Shown piece after piece: positions 1 through 10,327 of a stretch of DNA of 64,000 nucleotides. A program made the position numbers and the translations under genes. The stretch covers positions 496,001 to 560,000 of the forward strand of contig CAXRGQ010000016.1 of the NCBI GenBank assembly GCA_964230215.1, read 5' to 3'. Below the pieces are notes generated by a model. That model did not search any database. It had not been told where the DNA came from and worked only from the letters and a program-made list of their open reading frames with translations. The DNA is from JAUILH01 sp964230215. GTDB taxonomy: Bacteria > Bacteroidota > Bacteroidia > Flavobacteriales_D > JAUILH01. The stretch's first letter is position 1. The number at the start of each line of letters is the position of its first letter.

Positions 1-1
1 G

Positions 2-1171
2 ATGGATGCTACAATTGACCCCGTTACTGCTTTCTGCCCAACAGATGCAGCGGTTAATTTAACAGCAGTTGACGGCGGTGGAACATGGAGTGGAACTGGA
101 ATCACAAACGGAACAACAGGAGAATTTGACCCTTCAGTAGCTGGAAATGGTATCCATGAAATAATTTACGACATCACAGGAACATGTGGAGATACAGATA
201 CAATTAGTATTTCTGTTAACAGTGCGCTAGATGCGACTATCACCGCACCTACTAACATGTGTTCCTTAGACCCAAGTTTAAACCTAAATAGCGCTGATGT
301 TGGTGGAACTTGGTCTGGAACTGGTGTCACTAATACATCTTCTGGAACATTTGATCCAGTAACAGCTGGCGTTGGTACACACGAAATTATCTACGCTATC
401 TCAGGTGCTTGTGGAGATGCAGATACTGTTAACATTACTATTGACCTGCAACAGGATGCAAGCATTAATCCAGCAGGTCCTTACTGTATTAATGATCCTG
501 TAGTAAACCTGACTTCAGTTGAGCCAGGAGGAACATGGAGTGGTAACGGAATAACAAACAGTACTACTGGTGAGTTTGATCCAGCCGTTGCAATGGGTGG
601 AAGTCACACCATAAGCTATGTTCTAACAGGCATTTGTCCTGATAGCTCTGCGATTTCGTTTAATGTATTCAACATACCTAATGTAAACTTATCGGTGACT
701 AACGACACTGTTTGTTTAAGTTCTTCTCCAGTGACTTTAAATGGCTCAGGTGTGGGAACGGGCGCATACTCAGGGCCTGGCGTAACAGGCAATCTATTTG
801 ATCCGTCTTCAGCTGGTGTAGGAACGCACACCTTATACTATGAGGTGACAAACTTCAATGGATGTACTGGCATTGATAGTGTTGAAGTAAGAGTTGAAGA
901 TTGTGTAGGAGTGAACGAAGAATTAAATCATGTATTAAATATCTTCCCTAATCCATCTGATGGCCAATTCAACATTGTTATGAAGGGAAGTGCTGCTTAT
1001 GCATCTCAGCTTGAAATTATGGATGCAGCAGGAAGATTAGTTTATACTAAAAATATACCTGCAAGATTCGGTAGAATTACTATTGCAACGCCAAACTTAA
1101 GTACAGGAATGTATACATTGCGTATATCGAATGTGAAGCATGTGGAGGCGCATCAGTTGATAGTTAGATAG
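2..1171 (+). CDS. T9SS cargo protein, C-terminal part (type A sorting domain)
   Basis: The gene is cut by the window start: the frame is open from base 2 and the first Met is internal, so only the last 389 residues are seen. Residues 1-300 form four tandem modules of about 76 residues. Each has conserved Cys residues, a GTWSG(T/N)G-type motif, an FDP motif and a HEIIY-like strand, as in PKD/Ig-like repeats of Bacteroidota surface proteins. Residues about 308-389 are a type A T9SS sorting domain, starting at the IFPNPSDGQF box and ending in Arg. The protein should cross the outer membrane by T9SS and lose this domain. Its ligand or activity cannot be told from this part. The next gene starts 2 bases after the stop, suggesting co-transcription. 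Confidence 0.85.
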   Translation: MDATIDPVTAFCPTDAAVNLTAVDGGGTWSGTGITNGTTGEFDPSVAGNGIHEIIYDITGTCGDTDTISISVNSALDATITAPTNMCSLDPSLNLNSADVGGTWSGTGVTNTSSGTFDPVTAGVGTHEIIYAISGACGDADTVNITIDLQQDASINPAGPYCINDPVVNLTSVEPGGTWSGNGITNSTTGEFDPAVAMGGSHTISYVLTGICPDSSAISFNVFNIPNVNLSVTNDTVCLSSSPVTLNGSGVGTGAYSGPGVTGNLFDPSSAGVGTHTLYYEVTNFNGCTGIDSVEVRVEDCVGVNEELNHVLNIFPNPSDGQFNIVMKGSAAYASQLEIMDAAGRLVYTKNIPARFGRITIATPNLSTGMYTLRISNVKHVEAHQLIVR

Positions 1172-1173
1172 AT

Positions 1174-1542
1174 ATGAGAATCGAGGGGACGAACAAAACA
1201 CCGGACGTAAGGTACGATAAGGTGAACAACAAACTTGTTATTAAGGGCTTATCAATCACTGAAAATGGCCAAGAATTTTTCAATCCACTTATAGATTGGA
1301 TTGAACATCACCTTAAAACTAACGATAGATTATTTACGCTTGAAATTAACTTAGAGTATTACAATACCATGTCGAATTTGTCTTTGTTATCCATATTTAA
1401 GCTTTTTATAAATAGGGATGATGCTAAAATCCTATGGCTATATGATGAGTTTGATGAGGAAATTGGGGATGCAGGTAATGATTTCAATGACATATTAGGT
1501 GATTCAACAAATTTTGAAGTCAGAGCTATCAGTAATGAGTAA
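1174..1542 (+). CDS. SiaC-like regulatory phosphoprotein (DUF1987)
   Basis: This 122-residue protein matches the DUF1987/SiaC family over its whole length: an N-terminal strand with a TPDV motif, FFNPLIDWIEHHL, the LEYYNTMSN core (residues 61-68) and an acidic WLYDEFDEEIGDAGND tail. In Pseudomonas SiaC is phosphorylated on a Thr in the equivalent core by the kinase SiaB and dephosphorylated by the PP2C phosphatase SiaA; here Thr65 or Ser67 would be the site. No SiaB-like kinase or diguanylate cyclase gene is next to it, but two SpoIIE/PP2C proteins lie in the same window (13411 and 24467). The start 2 bases after the T9SS cargo stop suggests one transcript. Family assignment is strong; the partner is inference. 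Confidence 0.8.
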   Translation: MRIEGTNKTPDVRYDKVNNKLVIKGLSITENGQEFFNPLIDWIEHHLKTNDRLFTLEINLEYYNTMSNLSLLSIFKLFINRDDAKILWLYDEFDEEIGDAGNDFNDILGDSTNFEVRAISNE

Positions 1543-1625
1543 ATACAACGTTCAATGTTTACTTTGGTCATGGTGAAAACTACGTTTATCAGGTTTATGA
1601 TACTGTCGTCGAATTAAACCGAACC

Positions 1626-1652
1626 TATCTTAGTGTTTTACGTATCTTAGTG
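1626..1652 (+). promoter_or_regulatory. Direct repeat upstream of the giant adhesin gene
   Basis: The 10-mer TATCTTAGTG occurs at 1626-1635 and again at 1643-1652, 17 bases apart start to start, ending 15 bases before the ATG of the adhesin operon. The spacing is near two helical turns. It may be a binding site or two weak -7-like boxes (TAnnTTTG with one mismatch). The repeat is seen directly; its role is a guess. Confidence 0.25.
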
Positions 1653-1667
1653 ACTTAAGTAATTAAT

Positions 1668-4600
1668 ATGTTTAAGTACTTAAACACTACTACCCATGTT
1701 AAAAATGTTATTGTTGCCATAATATCTGTTATGCTAGCAGCAACTTGCTACGCGCAACTACCAGGCTACAGCTACTATAACATCCTAACAATTCAAAGTT
1801 CTCAAGTAGCTGGAGGTACTCCACTAAATGATTTCCCTGTGTTGATACACCACACTGATCCAGATCTTGCAACAACAGCTAACGGTGGTCTAGTAGAAAA
1901 TGGTAATGGTTGGGATATTCGCTTGACAGAGTTAGATGGAATTACTTTATTAGACCAGCAATTGGAGAGCTACAACCCAGTTACGGGAGAGATCGCAATT
2001 TGGGTAAGAATCCCGATTCTAAGTAATAGCGTTGATACGGATATTAAACTGTTTTATGGCAACAGCTCAGTAGTTACAGATCCAAGTACAACAGCTGTTT
2101 GGGATACAGACTATAAAGGCGTCTGGCATCTTGACAATTCCAATGATGACGCGACTAATTTTGCAAATAACTTAACAACAAACAATGGAACCGTAAATGA
2201 ACCTAATTCAATAATAGCTAATGGACAGCAGTTTACAACTGGTGACTATCTATCATCTGGAGTAGAGCCAGAATTACAAATTAACGGAGATGTTACAGTA
2301 GAAACTTGGATAAACTTGGATGTAAACCAAGGCGGTCTGGGTGACAACACTATTATTTCCTGCGGCTTACCAGGCCTCACATCACCTGAGAATCATCAAT
2401 ATAAACTAAATATAACTGGCACAAACCACTTAAGAACGTTTTGGGAGTATGGTGCTGGTAATGCAGAAACAGCAATATCTACTATTGCAGCGCCATTAAC
2501 CATCTCTAATTGGCACCACCTTGCATTTACACGAGACGTCAGTACAAATACGGTAATATTCTATTTTGATGGTGCACAGCTCGGTACCCCCGTGGTATAC
2601 GTTAACGACCCCAATGACGGTGCAGCATCAATATTAACGCTTGGTGAAAATTTCCCAGGTCTAGACCTAGAAGGCAGTATTGATGAACCAAGAGTGTCTG
2701 ACATAATTAGAAGCAGTGAATGGTTGCAGACGTCTTACAACTCAATGTCAAGCCCTTCCACATTTTATACTATCAGTTCTCGAATGTCAACAGCACCTGA
2801 TTTCTGTTGGGCCGAAGATGTCCTTGGTACTGGAAATAATGAATTCCTTGATCTAGCAACTGATCCTTCGTCTGGTGTAAGTTATGCAGTTGGATTTTTT
2901 GGATCAGATGTCTCATCCGAGTTCCCTATGGGGTTAAACAATACACCTGATATGTCTTCAACACTGGGTAATGATGATGGACTGGTTGCTAAATATGATA
3001 CCAACGGCAACCCTCTATGGGCTTTTAAGATTGGAGCGCCTGGGGAACATGTTAGAGTTACTGGCGTAGACATAGGTGCTAACGATCATATATTTATTTG
3101 TGGTGAGTTTGATGAAAGCTGTCAATTTGCGGGAGTTACAGGATCACCTACTCAGCTTCTATCCGGTGATAGGGAGGAAGGATTTATTGCCTCTTATGAT
3201 TCAGATGGTAATCTAAGATGGGTAAGACAAGGCAGCAATATTGGAGAGTGTTTTGCCAATGACATTGCAGTTAATTCTACGAACGTATACATAACAGGGT
3301 GGTACGAAAACTCCCTGACATGGGACGGTGGTAGTTCCATGACATCAAATGACGATCGTGACACCTATGTTGTAGGGTATGACCAAGCAACTGGTAACCA
3401 TGTTTGGGAAGGCTTTGGAGGAGATATTGATCCGTGTTGTAACGTTAATGACAGAGGATATGCAATTGCAGCTGATGACAACAATGTATTCATTACTGGA
3501 ACATTTGAAAGAACCATCGAATTCAATTCTAATCCTGGTTTTCAAGTAACCGCCCTATCACCTGGTAATAGAAATACATTCTTAGCGCAATATAATGCAA
3601 CAACGGGTGCTATCGAATGGGCAGATCAAATCTCTGCAACAGGAGGCAGTGGAAACACAGAAGCCCATGGGCTTGCGGTTGATGCTAGTAACTTATATGT
3701 AACAGGCGGTGTTGAAGGCACGGTTAGCTTTCCTGGGGGTGGACCAACAATAACTTTAGGCGGAACTGCTGGAGAAGTATATGCTTGCGCAATTGATAGA
3801 ACGACACACTCAAAAATATGGCACAATATCGCTGAGAATGACGACGGTACGGATGTAATTGGCGAAGATATAATCGTTGATGGTATGGGTAATGTTTATT
3901 TTACAGGCCCTTTCCGTGGTTTAACACAGTTTAATAATGGCTTAGATCCAATCAATCACGATGGTGGTTTCGATTGTTTTGTTACCTCTTTAACAACTGC
4001 TGGTGTTTATAATTGGACCGCCATTGCTAGCGATGGCAGTAATCTTCAGGGCTATGGCTTGGGGTATGATTCAGAAGGAGGCGTTTATGTCGCTGGTCAA
4101 GTAAACAATCAAGCAACATTCCCTCCATTACCTATACTTGGAGATGCAGGAGGTGAAGATGCCTTTGTTGCAAAACTTACTTGTACCAATCCATGTCCAG
4201 GCCCTACAATTACATCATGCCCGCCCGATTTAACAGTGACCGCGGATCCCACTTGTAACTATACCCTAGGAAGTTATTTGGGATTAACAAGTGCGACAGA
4301 TGATTGTGCGACTGGCAGCGTTGTAATCACCCAATCGCCTACACCATCTACAGTTCTCGCTGCAGGCACACATACCATAACCATGACAGCGACGGATGGA
4401 AATGGCAATAAAGATCAGTGCACGTGGGAACTTACGATAGAAGCTGATGTTAACCCTGTAATTGTAGATTGTGGCCAATCATATTTAAATGAGACAACAA
4501 TTGGTGCGAATGATAATGGAAATAGTTTTACTTGTGCAGGTAGTGCTACACCTGGCGAAGATGTCTATTATCAAATTACTGTCCCTGCCGGTAATTACTT

Positions 4601-7600
4601 ACTGGGAATAACACTAGAAAATGTTAGTGATGCTAATGATTCTCAAGTAAACACTTTCTGGGTTGGAGGTTCGTGCCCCCTAGGGACAGGGTGCTTGGAA
4701 GAAAACAGATACGTTCTGGGGTCTCAAAAGTTTATATCTAATAATCAAAACCAGTTATTATTTAATGCTGCGGGTCCAGGTACATATTATTTTGTAGTGG
4801 ATTCAGAAACGGATGGAGTGGATAATTATGACATTTCATTTGATTGCATAGTTTCCGGTGTTGAATTTGATGAAACTGGTTGCGGCAGTGATTCTAATAA
4901 TGATGGTATATACACAACAATTGATGGTTTACCATCAACAACCCTTGCGCCTTGCGACATTGGGAAAACAATTTGTAATACCGTTTATGTTCAAAATGTA
5001 AATGCTGGGGAGTGGCTAGATACTGTAGTTATGGATTTGGGAAATTGCTACACTAACATTACAACACTATCTCCTGATGCACCAGGACCAAATGGTTTTT
5101 ATGATGCTGGTGGGACCTGGAACGCGACTTACAGTGCAGGAACTAATTCCATTGAATGGGGGTTTGATTACAGTGGAGCAAATGCTTGGGGTGATGGTAT
5201 TGGATCAAACTATAATTGTTTGACTTATGAATTTTGTTTTCAAGCAGACATTTCACCAACTTGCTCTCAATCCACAGATTTAGATATATCAATTCACATT
5301 GAAGATGATGGTGTGGATGGAATAACTCCCGGGGTATCCAACGGGTTTGATGATGTTGTTGCAAGTTTCAACTTAAGTGATCCACCCCCAACTATATCGT
5401 GTCCAGCCAATATTAATGTTAATACCGATGGTGGCTCGTGCTCCGCTATTGTTAACGGGATTGCTCCTACCACCGCTAATGACAATTGCCCGGTTGCCAG
5501 TATCACGTATACTCTATCTGGAGCAACGACTGGCTCAGGGAGCAATGATGCTTCTGGAGAAACATTTAACGTGGGGCTTACAACAGTTACATACACAGTA
5601 AGCGACAATATAGGCCAAACAGCAAACTGTTCGTTCACCGTTTTGGTGTCTGACAATCAAAATCCAAATATCACTTGCCCATCAAATATAAGTGCAAGTA
5701 ATAGTACAGGTACATGTACTGCAATAGTAAACGGAATTGCTCCTACTTCTTCTGGTGATAACTGCTCAGTGGCTTCTATTACCTATGCTCTATCTGGTGC
5801 CACAACGGGATCTGGATCAAATGACGCTTCTGGTGAGACCTTTAACGTGGGTATCACAACCGTAACATACACCATAACTGATGGAGCTGGTAATTCAACA
5901 AATTGTGCATTTACAGTAACAGTTAATGACACAGAAAACCCTAGTATATCATGTCCTGGAAATGTAAGCACAAATAATGACCTAGGCTCTTGCTCAGCTA
6001 TTGTAAACGGAATTGCACCTACAGGATTTAGTGATAACTGTTCGGGAACCATAGTCACCTATACATTTACAGGCGCAACAACGGGCTCAGGCAGCAATGA
6101 TGCGTCTGGGGAAGCCTTCAATGTTGGAACTACAACTGTAACTTACACCGCAACAGATGCGTCAGGCAACACAACCACATGTTCTTTTACGGTTACAGTA
6201 AATGATACTCAAGCACCATCCATATCTTGCCCAGGAGATCAAAATGAAAGTACAAATGCGTCATGCCAATTCACTTTGCCTGATTATACAACTCTGGCAA
6301 CTGGTCTTAGTGATAATTGCACGGCAGCAGGATCCATTATAGTCACACAATCACCTGTGATAGGAACAGTAATTTCAACAAACACCACCATAACACTAAG
6401 CGCTGATGATGGCAACGGAAACACATCTACGTGCACATTTGATGTTCTTATAGACGACACTACACCACCAACAATTTCGTGCCCAGCTGATGTCGTTGTT
6501 AGTAATACTTCTGGCTTATGCTCTGCGCTTGTTAATAGCATTGCTCCAACCGCCTCTGGTGATAATTGCTCTGTGGCATCCATTACATATGCTTTGACAG
6601 GAGCAACTATAGGTTCTGGCAATAATGATGCTTCTGGGGAAATATTTAACGTTGGCATTACAACTGTTACTTATACTATTACTGATGGCGCTGGAAATAC
6701 TAGCTCATGTGCATTTACGGTGACAGTTAACGATACGGAAAACCCAACGATTTCATGCCCAGGTAATATCACACAAGCCAATGATGTAGGTGTTTGTGGT
6801 GCAGTGCTTACATTCAGCGTAACATCCAGTGACAACTGCCCTGGTGAAGTGATTACACAAACAGCTGGTTTAGCTTCTGGAGCGACCTTCCCGATTGGCA
6901 CTACTACTAATACATTCTTGGTAACTGACGCATCAGGCAATACAGCTACGTGTTCGTTTGATGTAATAGTAAATGATACGGAAAACCCAACGATTTCATG
7001 CCCCGGTAACATCACACAAGCCAATGATGCGGGTGTTTGTGGTGCAGTGATTACATTTAACGTAACATCCACTGACAACTGTCCTGGTGAAGTGATTACG
7101 CAAACAGCCGGTTTAGCTTCTGGGGCTACCTTCCCAGTTGGCACTACTACTAATACTTTCTTGGTAACAGACGCATCAGGCAATACAAACACATGTTCGT
7201 TTGATGTAATAGTAAACGATACGGAAAACCCAACGATTACATGTCCGGGAAACATCACACAGGCAAATGATTCAGGTGTTTGTGGTGCCGTGGTTACCTT
7301 TAATGTAACATCTAGTGACAACTGCTCTGGTGAAGTGATTACACAAACAGCTGGTTTAGCTTCTGGAGCTACCTTCCCCGTCGGCGCTACTACTAATACA
7401 TTCTTGGTAACAGATGCTTCAGGTAATACCAACACATGTTCATTTGACGTAATAGTAAACGATACGGAAAACCCAACGATTACATGTCCAGGTAATATCA
7501 CACAAGCCAATGATGCGGGTGATTGTGGTGCAGTGGTTACATTTAGCGTAACATCCAGTGACAACTGCTCTGGTGAAGTGATTACACAAACTGCTGGTTT

Positions 7601-9419
7601 AGCTTCTGGGGCGACCTTCCCGATTGGCACTACTACTAATACATTCTTGGTAACTGACGCATCAGGCAATACAGCCACGTGTTCGTTTGATGTAATAGTA
7701 AACGATACGGAAAACCCAACGATTATATGTCCAGGCAATATTACACAATGCGATAATATCGTTACATGGACAGCTCCTACATCATCAGACAACTGTCCAG
7801 GTGAAGCCATTACACAAACAGCTGGTTTAGCCTCTGGTTCCACCTTCCCAGTAGGCACCACCACTAATTCATTCCTAGTAACAGATGCTGCAGGCAATAC
7901 CAACACGTGTTCATTTGACGTTACAATTCTTCCACCAATAGACTCATATTTTTGGCTGCCTGATACGCTGTGCTTAAATGGAGCAGGAAATATTGATTTA
8001 GACGATTCAACAAATCTAGATTTTAGTATTCCAGAGACAGATATGTTCTACAGCGATAGCAGTCAGGTGCAGATAAATCCCAATAATTTATTTCAACCAC
8101 AAACAACAGGGGCAGGCACATATCCGATAACACATGTTGTCGACAATGGCTTTTGCACAGATACAACGGTTCTTACTGTAACAATACTACCGGATTTTCA
8201 ATCAAATATTAGTCCATTAGATACTGTATGCGCTGCAATTGACACATTCAACCTTGTTAATCTTTACAATGGTTCAACAGATCAAGGTGGTGAGTTTTTC
8301 AGCTTATCAGGAGCAAATATTCAACAAGACACTCTATGGATTCTGACAAATACATCAGGTGTGCAAGATATAGCTTACACTATTGGCCCAGGCATTTGTG
8401 CAGATACTACATTCAGACAAATATATGTCTCTCCTAATGTAGATCCTAGCTGGCAATTACCAATAGATAGCCTATGTGTTATCGGTCAGCCACTGGACCT
8501 TCTGCCTTTTGTTACTGGTACAAATGACGCTACAAGCCAATTTAGCGGCTCAGGGGTTCTTGGAAATATCTTTGATCCTAACAATCTAACAGGTCAGATA
8601 GTACTTACATACTTTGTAGGTGAAGGTCAATGTAAAGAATCCTTAAATGACACGATCTTCATAGTGGCCAAACCTATTATTGATGCCGGCACCGATATTG
8701 AAGTATGCGGTGACAGTGCTTTAATTAGTGGAACAAGCAATACGCCGCTGACTTGGTGGTCAAGTTCAAACGATATAGCCTTCACAGACTCATCGGTTCT
8801 CGTGGGATCAGATGCCATTCTATTGTCCAATGAAGGAGATTATACAATCTACCTTAATGCTGATAATGGATATTGTTTCATACAAGATTCATTAGAAGTA
8901 AGTTATTTCAGCCAACCAAGCATTATAGATGCTGGTCCGAATCAAGATTTAGATTATACATTTAGTACTTATCTAGACGCGACCAATCCAGATTTCGGAT
9001 CGGGAGTTTGGACATACTATAACAATAGTATTATTAATAACATCAATGATCCTTTGTCAGGCGTTTCTAACCTTGAGATAGGAGAGAATGTGTTCTATTG
9101 GGTGGTGACAAATGGTGTGTGTCCCAGCGACTCTGCCTATGTAACAATAACCGTCAATGATTTACTAATCCCATCCGGGTTCTCGCCGAATGATGACAAT
9201 AAAAATGATTTCTTTGTAATCCCAGGTATTGAAAACGCGAATAGCTCGACTGTACAAATATTTAATCGCTGGGGAAGTGAAGTATTCAGTGTGAAAAATT
9301 ATCAAAACAACTGGAATGGTCAGAATATGCTCGGTCAGGATTTAGCAAATGATACTTACTATTATGTAATCAAGGTTGATGATAGAGAGTTTTCAGGATA
9401 TTTAATAATTAGAAGGTGA
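1668..9419 (+). CDS. Giant HYR-domain surface adhesin with type B T9SS sorting domain
   Basis: The 2583-residue protein starts with a signal peptide (residues 1-30, ending CYAQ). In order: DUF2341-like domain (about 35-125), LamG/concanavalin-like sandwich (about 144-364), beta-propeller repeats with repeated GN.YI/VTG strands (about 378-838), one HYR domain (about 843-926), a pre-peptidase-C-terminal-like sandwich (about 930-1062), a Cys-rich unknown segment, ten tandem HYR domains (about 1238-2087), Ig-like modules (2088-2498) and a gliding-motility-type type B sorting domain (about 2499-2583, IPSGFSPNDD...IFNRWG...YYYVI). The predicted place is the cell surface after T9SS export, with a role in adhesion or gliding. 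It heads an operon whose next gene is the PorP/SprF partner usual for type B cargo. Overlap with that gene is 4 bases. Confidence 0.9.
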   Translation: MFKYLNTTTHVKNVIVAIISVMLAATCYAQLPGYSYYNILTIQSSQVAGGTPLNDFPVLIHHTDPDLATTANGGLVENGNGWDIRLTELDGITLLDQQLESYNPVTGEIAIWVRIPILSNSVDTDIKLFYGNSSVVTDPSTTAVWDTDYKGVWHLDNSNDDATNFANNLTTNNGTVNEPNSIIANGQQFTTGDYLSSGVEPELQINGDVTVETWINLDVNQGGLGDNTIISCGLPGLTSPENHQYKLNITGTNHLRTFWEYGAGNAETAISTIAAPLTISNWHHLAFTRDVSTNTVIFYFDGAQLGTPVVYVNDPNDGAASILTLGENFPGLDLEGSIDEPRVSDIIRSSEWLQTSYNSMSSPSTFYTISSRMSTAPDFCWAEDVLGTGNNEFLDLATDPSSGVSYAVGFFGSDVSSEFPMGLNNTPDMSSTLGNDDGLVAKYDTNGNPLWAFKIGAPGEHVRVTGVDIGANDHIFICGEFDESCQFAGVTGSPTQLLSGDREEGFIASYDSDGNLRWVRQGSNIGECFANDIAVNSTNVYITGWYENSLTWDGGSSMTSNDDRDTYVVGYDQATGNHVWEGFGGDIDPCCNVNDRGYAIAADDNNVFITGTFERTIEFNSNPGFQVTALSPGNRNTFLAQYNATTGAIEWADQISATGGSGNTEAHGLAVDASNLYVTGGVEGTVSFPGGGPTITLGGTAGEVYACAIDRTTHSKIWHNIAENDDGTDVIGEDIIVDGMGNVYFTGPFRGLTQFNNGLDPINHDGGFDCFVTSLTTAGVYNWTAIASDGSNLQGYGLGYDSEGGVYVAGQVNNQATFPPLPILGDAGGEDAFVAKLTCTNPCPGPTITSCPPDLTVTADPTCNYTLGSYLGLTSATDDCATGSVVITQSPTPSTVLAAGTHTITMTATDGNGNKDQCTWELTIEADVNPVIVDCGQSYLNETTIGANDNGNSFTCAGSATPGEDVYYQITVPAGNYLLGITLENVSDANDSQVNTFWVGGSCPLGTGCLEENRYVLGSQKFISNNQNQLLFNAAGPGTYYFVVDSETDGVDNYDISFDCIVSGVEFDETGCGSDSNNDGIYTTIDGLPSTTLAPCDIGKTICNTVYVQNVNAGEWLDTVVMDLGNCYTNITTLSPDAPGPNGFYDAGGTWNATYSAGTNSIEWGFDYSGANAWGDGIGSNYNCLTYEFCFQADISPTCSQSTDLDISIHIEDDGVDGITPGVSNGFDDVVASFNLSDPPPTISCPANINVNTDGGSCSAIVNGIAPTTANDNCPVASITYTLSGATTGSGSNDASGETFNVGLTTVTYTVSDNIGQTANCSFTVLVSDNQNPNITCPSNISASNSTGTCTAIVNGIAPTSSGDNCSVASITYALSGATTGSGSNDASGETFNVGITTVTYTITDGAGNSTNCAFTVTVNDTENPSISCPGNVSTNNDLGSCSAIVNGIAPTGFSDNCSGTIVTYTFTGATTGSGSNDASGEAFNVGTTTVTYTATDASGNTTTCSFTVTVNDTQAPSISCPGDQNESTNASCQFTLPDYTTLATGLSDNCTAAGSIIVTQSPVIGTVISTNTTITLSADDGNGNTSTCTFDVLIDDTTPPTISCPADVVVSNTSGLCSALVNSIAPTASGDNCSVASITYALTGATIGSGNNDASGEIFNVGITTVTYTITDGAGNTSSCAFTVTVNDTENPTISCPGNITQANDVGVCGAVLTFSVTSSDNCPGEVITQTAGLASGATFPIGTTTNTFLVTDASGNTATCSFDVIVNDTENPTISCPGNITQANDAGVCGAVITFNVTSTDNCPGEVITQTAGLASGATFPVGTTTNTFLVTDASGNTNTCSFDVIVNDTENPTITCPGNITQANDSGVCGAVVTFNVTSSDNCSGEVITQTAGLASGATFPVGATTNTFLVTDASGNTNTCSFDVIVNDTENPTITCPGNITQANDAGDCGAVVTFSVTSSDNCSGEVITQTAGLASGATFPIGTTTNTFLVTDASGNTATCSFDVIVNDTENPTIICPGNITQCDNIVTWTAPTSSDNCPGEAITQTAGLASGSTFPVGTTTNSFLVTDAAGNTNTCSFDVTILPPIDSYFWLPDTLCLNGAGNIDLDDSTNLDFSIPETDMFYSDSSQVQINPNNLFQPQTTGAGTYPITHVVDNGFCTDTTVLTVTILPDFQSNISPLDTVCAAIDTFNLVNLYNGSTDQGGEFFSLSGANIQQDTLWILTNTSGVQDIAYTIGPGICADTTFRQIYVSPNVDPSWQLPIDSLCVIGQPLDLLPFVTGTNDATSQFSGSGVLGNIFDPNNLTGQIVLTYFVGEGQCKESLNDTIFIVAKPIIDAGTDIEVCGDSALISGTSNTPLTWWSSSNDIAFTDSSVLVGSDAILLSNEGDYTIYLNADNGYCFIQDSLEVSYFSQPSIIDAGPNQDLDYTFSTYLDATNPDFGSGVWTYYNNSIINNINDPLSGVSNLEIGENVFYWVVTNGVCPSDSAYVTITVNDLLIPSGFSPNDDNKNDFFVIPGIENANSSTVQIFNRWGSEVFSVKNYQNNWNGQNMLGQDLANDTYYYVIKVDDREFSGYLIIRR
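6729..7928 (+). repeat. Near-identical 243-bp tandem repeats encoding HYR domains
   Basis: Four units of exactly 243 bases (81 codons) start at 6729, 6972, 7215 and 7458. A fifth, shortened and more diverged unit starts at 7701. The units differ by scattered changes, mostly synonymous, so they look like recent in-frame duplications or are being homogenised by recombination. They encode HYR modules 6-10 of the tandem array. Copy number may vary between strains. Confidence 0.9.
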
Positions 9420-10327
9420 GGTATCTATTAGTCATATCGATTATGCTTTTGTCATCTAGCCTAGGTGCACAGCACGTTGCATTGACAAGTCAGTATCAAT
9501 GGAATCCTGTTCTTATGAACCCATCATTTGCGGGCTCAGCAGAAGGCAGTGAATTTACCTTATCATACCGAAATCAGTGGTTAAAACTTAATGGTGCTCC
9601 AACTACCCAATACCTCAGTTGGAATACCTTATTAAAAGACAATAAGTTAGCAATTGGCGCGCAAGTTTATCGTGATGTCATTGGAGTGAGCAGAAATAAC
9701 GGTATATACGGCGTGGTTTCTTATAAAGTTAAGCTAAACCAAACGCTAAATCTTTCCTTCGGACTTGCAGGCGGAATAGATTTTATGCGTAATTATTGGA
9801 GTGAAGTAACAACAATAGATCAAGATGATCCAAGGTTTAATGTTAACTCACCATTGCTGATTGCACCTAACTTCAGCTCAGGGCTGCGTCTATCTCACAA
9901 AAAATTCTTTGTTTCATTCTCTGTCCCTAATATGCTAACGCACACTCAAATTGCTGACAAAATAAAGATCTCAAATAGCTTCTCAGAGTATAACTATTTG
10001 CTTGGTGGTGCCTATAGTCATGACATAAATAATGAATGGAAATTGAGACCAAGTGTTTTGATGAGTTATCTACCAAGATCACCATTCCAAGCTACCATAA
10101 GTACTACTGGTATTTATAAGGACCTTTTGGAGATAGGTCTTGCCTATCGAACTCAAGACGCTATAATAACACTAATAAGATTTAGCCCACGCAAACAGTT
10201 ATCGATAGGATATGCATTTGATTTAACTCTGTCAGACCTTGCAGCTTATACAAGTGGCTCTCATGAAATTAGTATATCTTACCGATTAAACTATACAGGC
10301 AACCTGGTAAGCCCACGATTTTTCTGA
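9416..10327 (+). CDS. PorP/SprF family type IX secretion membrane protein
   Basis: The 303-residue protein starts at a GTG that overlaps the stop of the adhesin gene. A signal peptide (residues 1-18, ending GAQ) is followed by the family signature: Q-x-QWNPVLMNPSFAGS, YRNQW, LSWNT, and a C-terminal barrel strand ending in an aromatic residue (SPRFF). PorP/SprF proteins are outer-membrane beta-barrels of about 300 residues. They partner T9SS cargo with type B sorting domains; SprF is needed for SprB export in Flavobacterium johnsoniae. The position directly after a type B cargo gene fits this job. The gene then overlaps the OmpA-type gene by one base. Confidence 0.9.
   Translation: MRYLLVISIMLLSSSLGAQHVALTSQYQWNPVLMNPSFAGSAEGSEFTLSYRNQWLKLNGAPTTQYLSWNTLLKDNKLAIGAQVYRDVIGVSRNNGIYGVVSYKVKLNQTLNLSFGLAGGIDFMRNYWSEVTTIDQDDPRFNVNSPLLIAPNFSSGLRLSHKKFFVSFSVPNMLTHTQIADKIKISNSFSEYNYLLGGAYSHDINNEWKLRPSVLMSYLPRSPFQATISTTGIYKDLLEIGLAYRTQDAIITLIRFSPRKQLSIGYAFDLTLSDLAAYTSGSHEISISYRLNYTGNLVSPRFF

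Noticed and set aside
6671..7906. 411-codon open frame on the minus strand
   Set aside because: It is the antisense of the HYR repeat tract; its own repeats follow from the 243-bp units, and the plus strand has a full domain match.
6729..7928. CRISPR array
   Set aside because: The repeats are contiguous 243-bp coding units without spacers.
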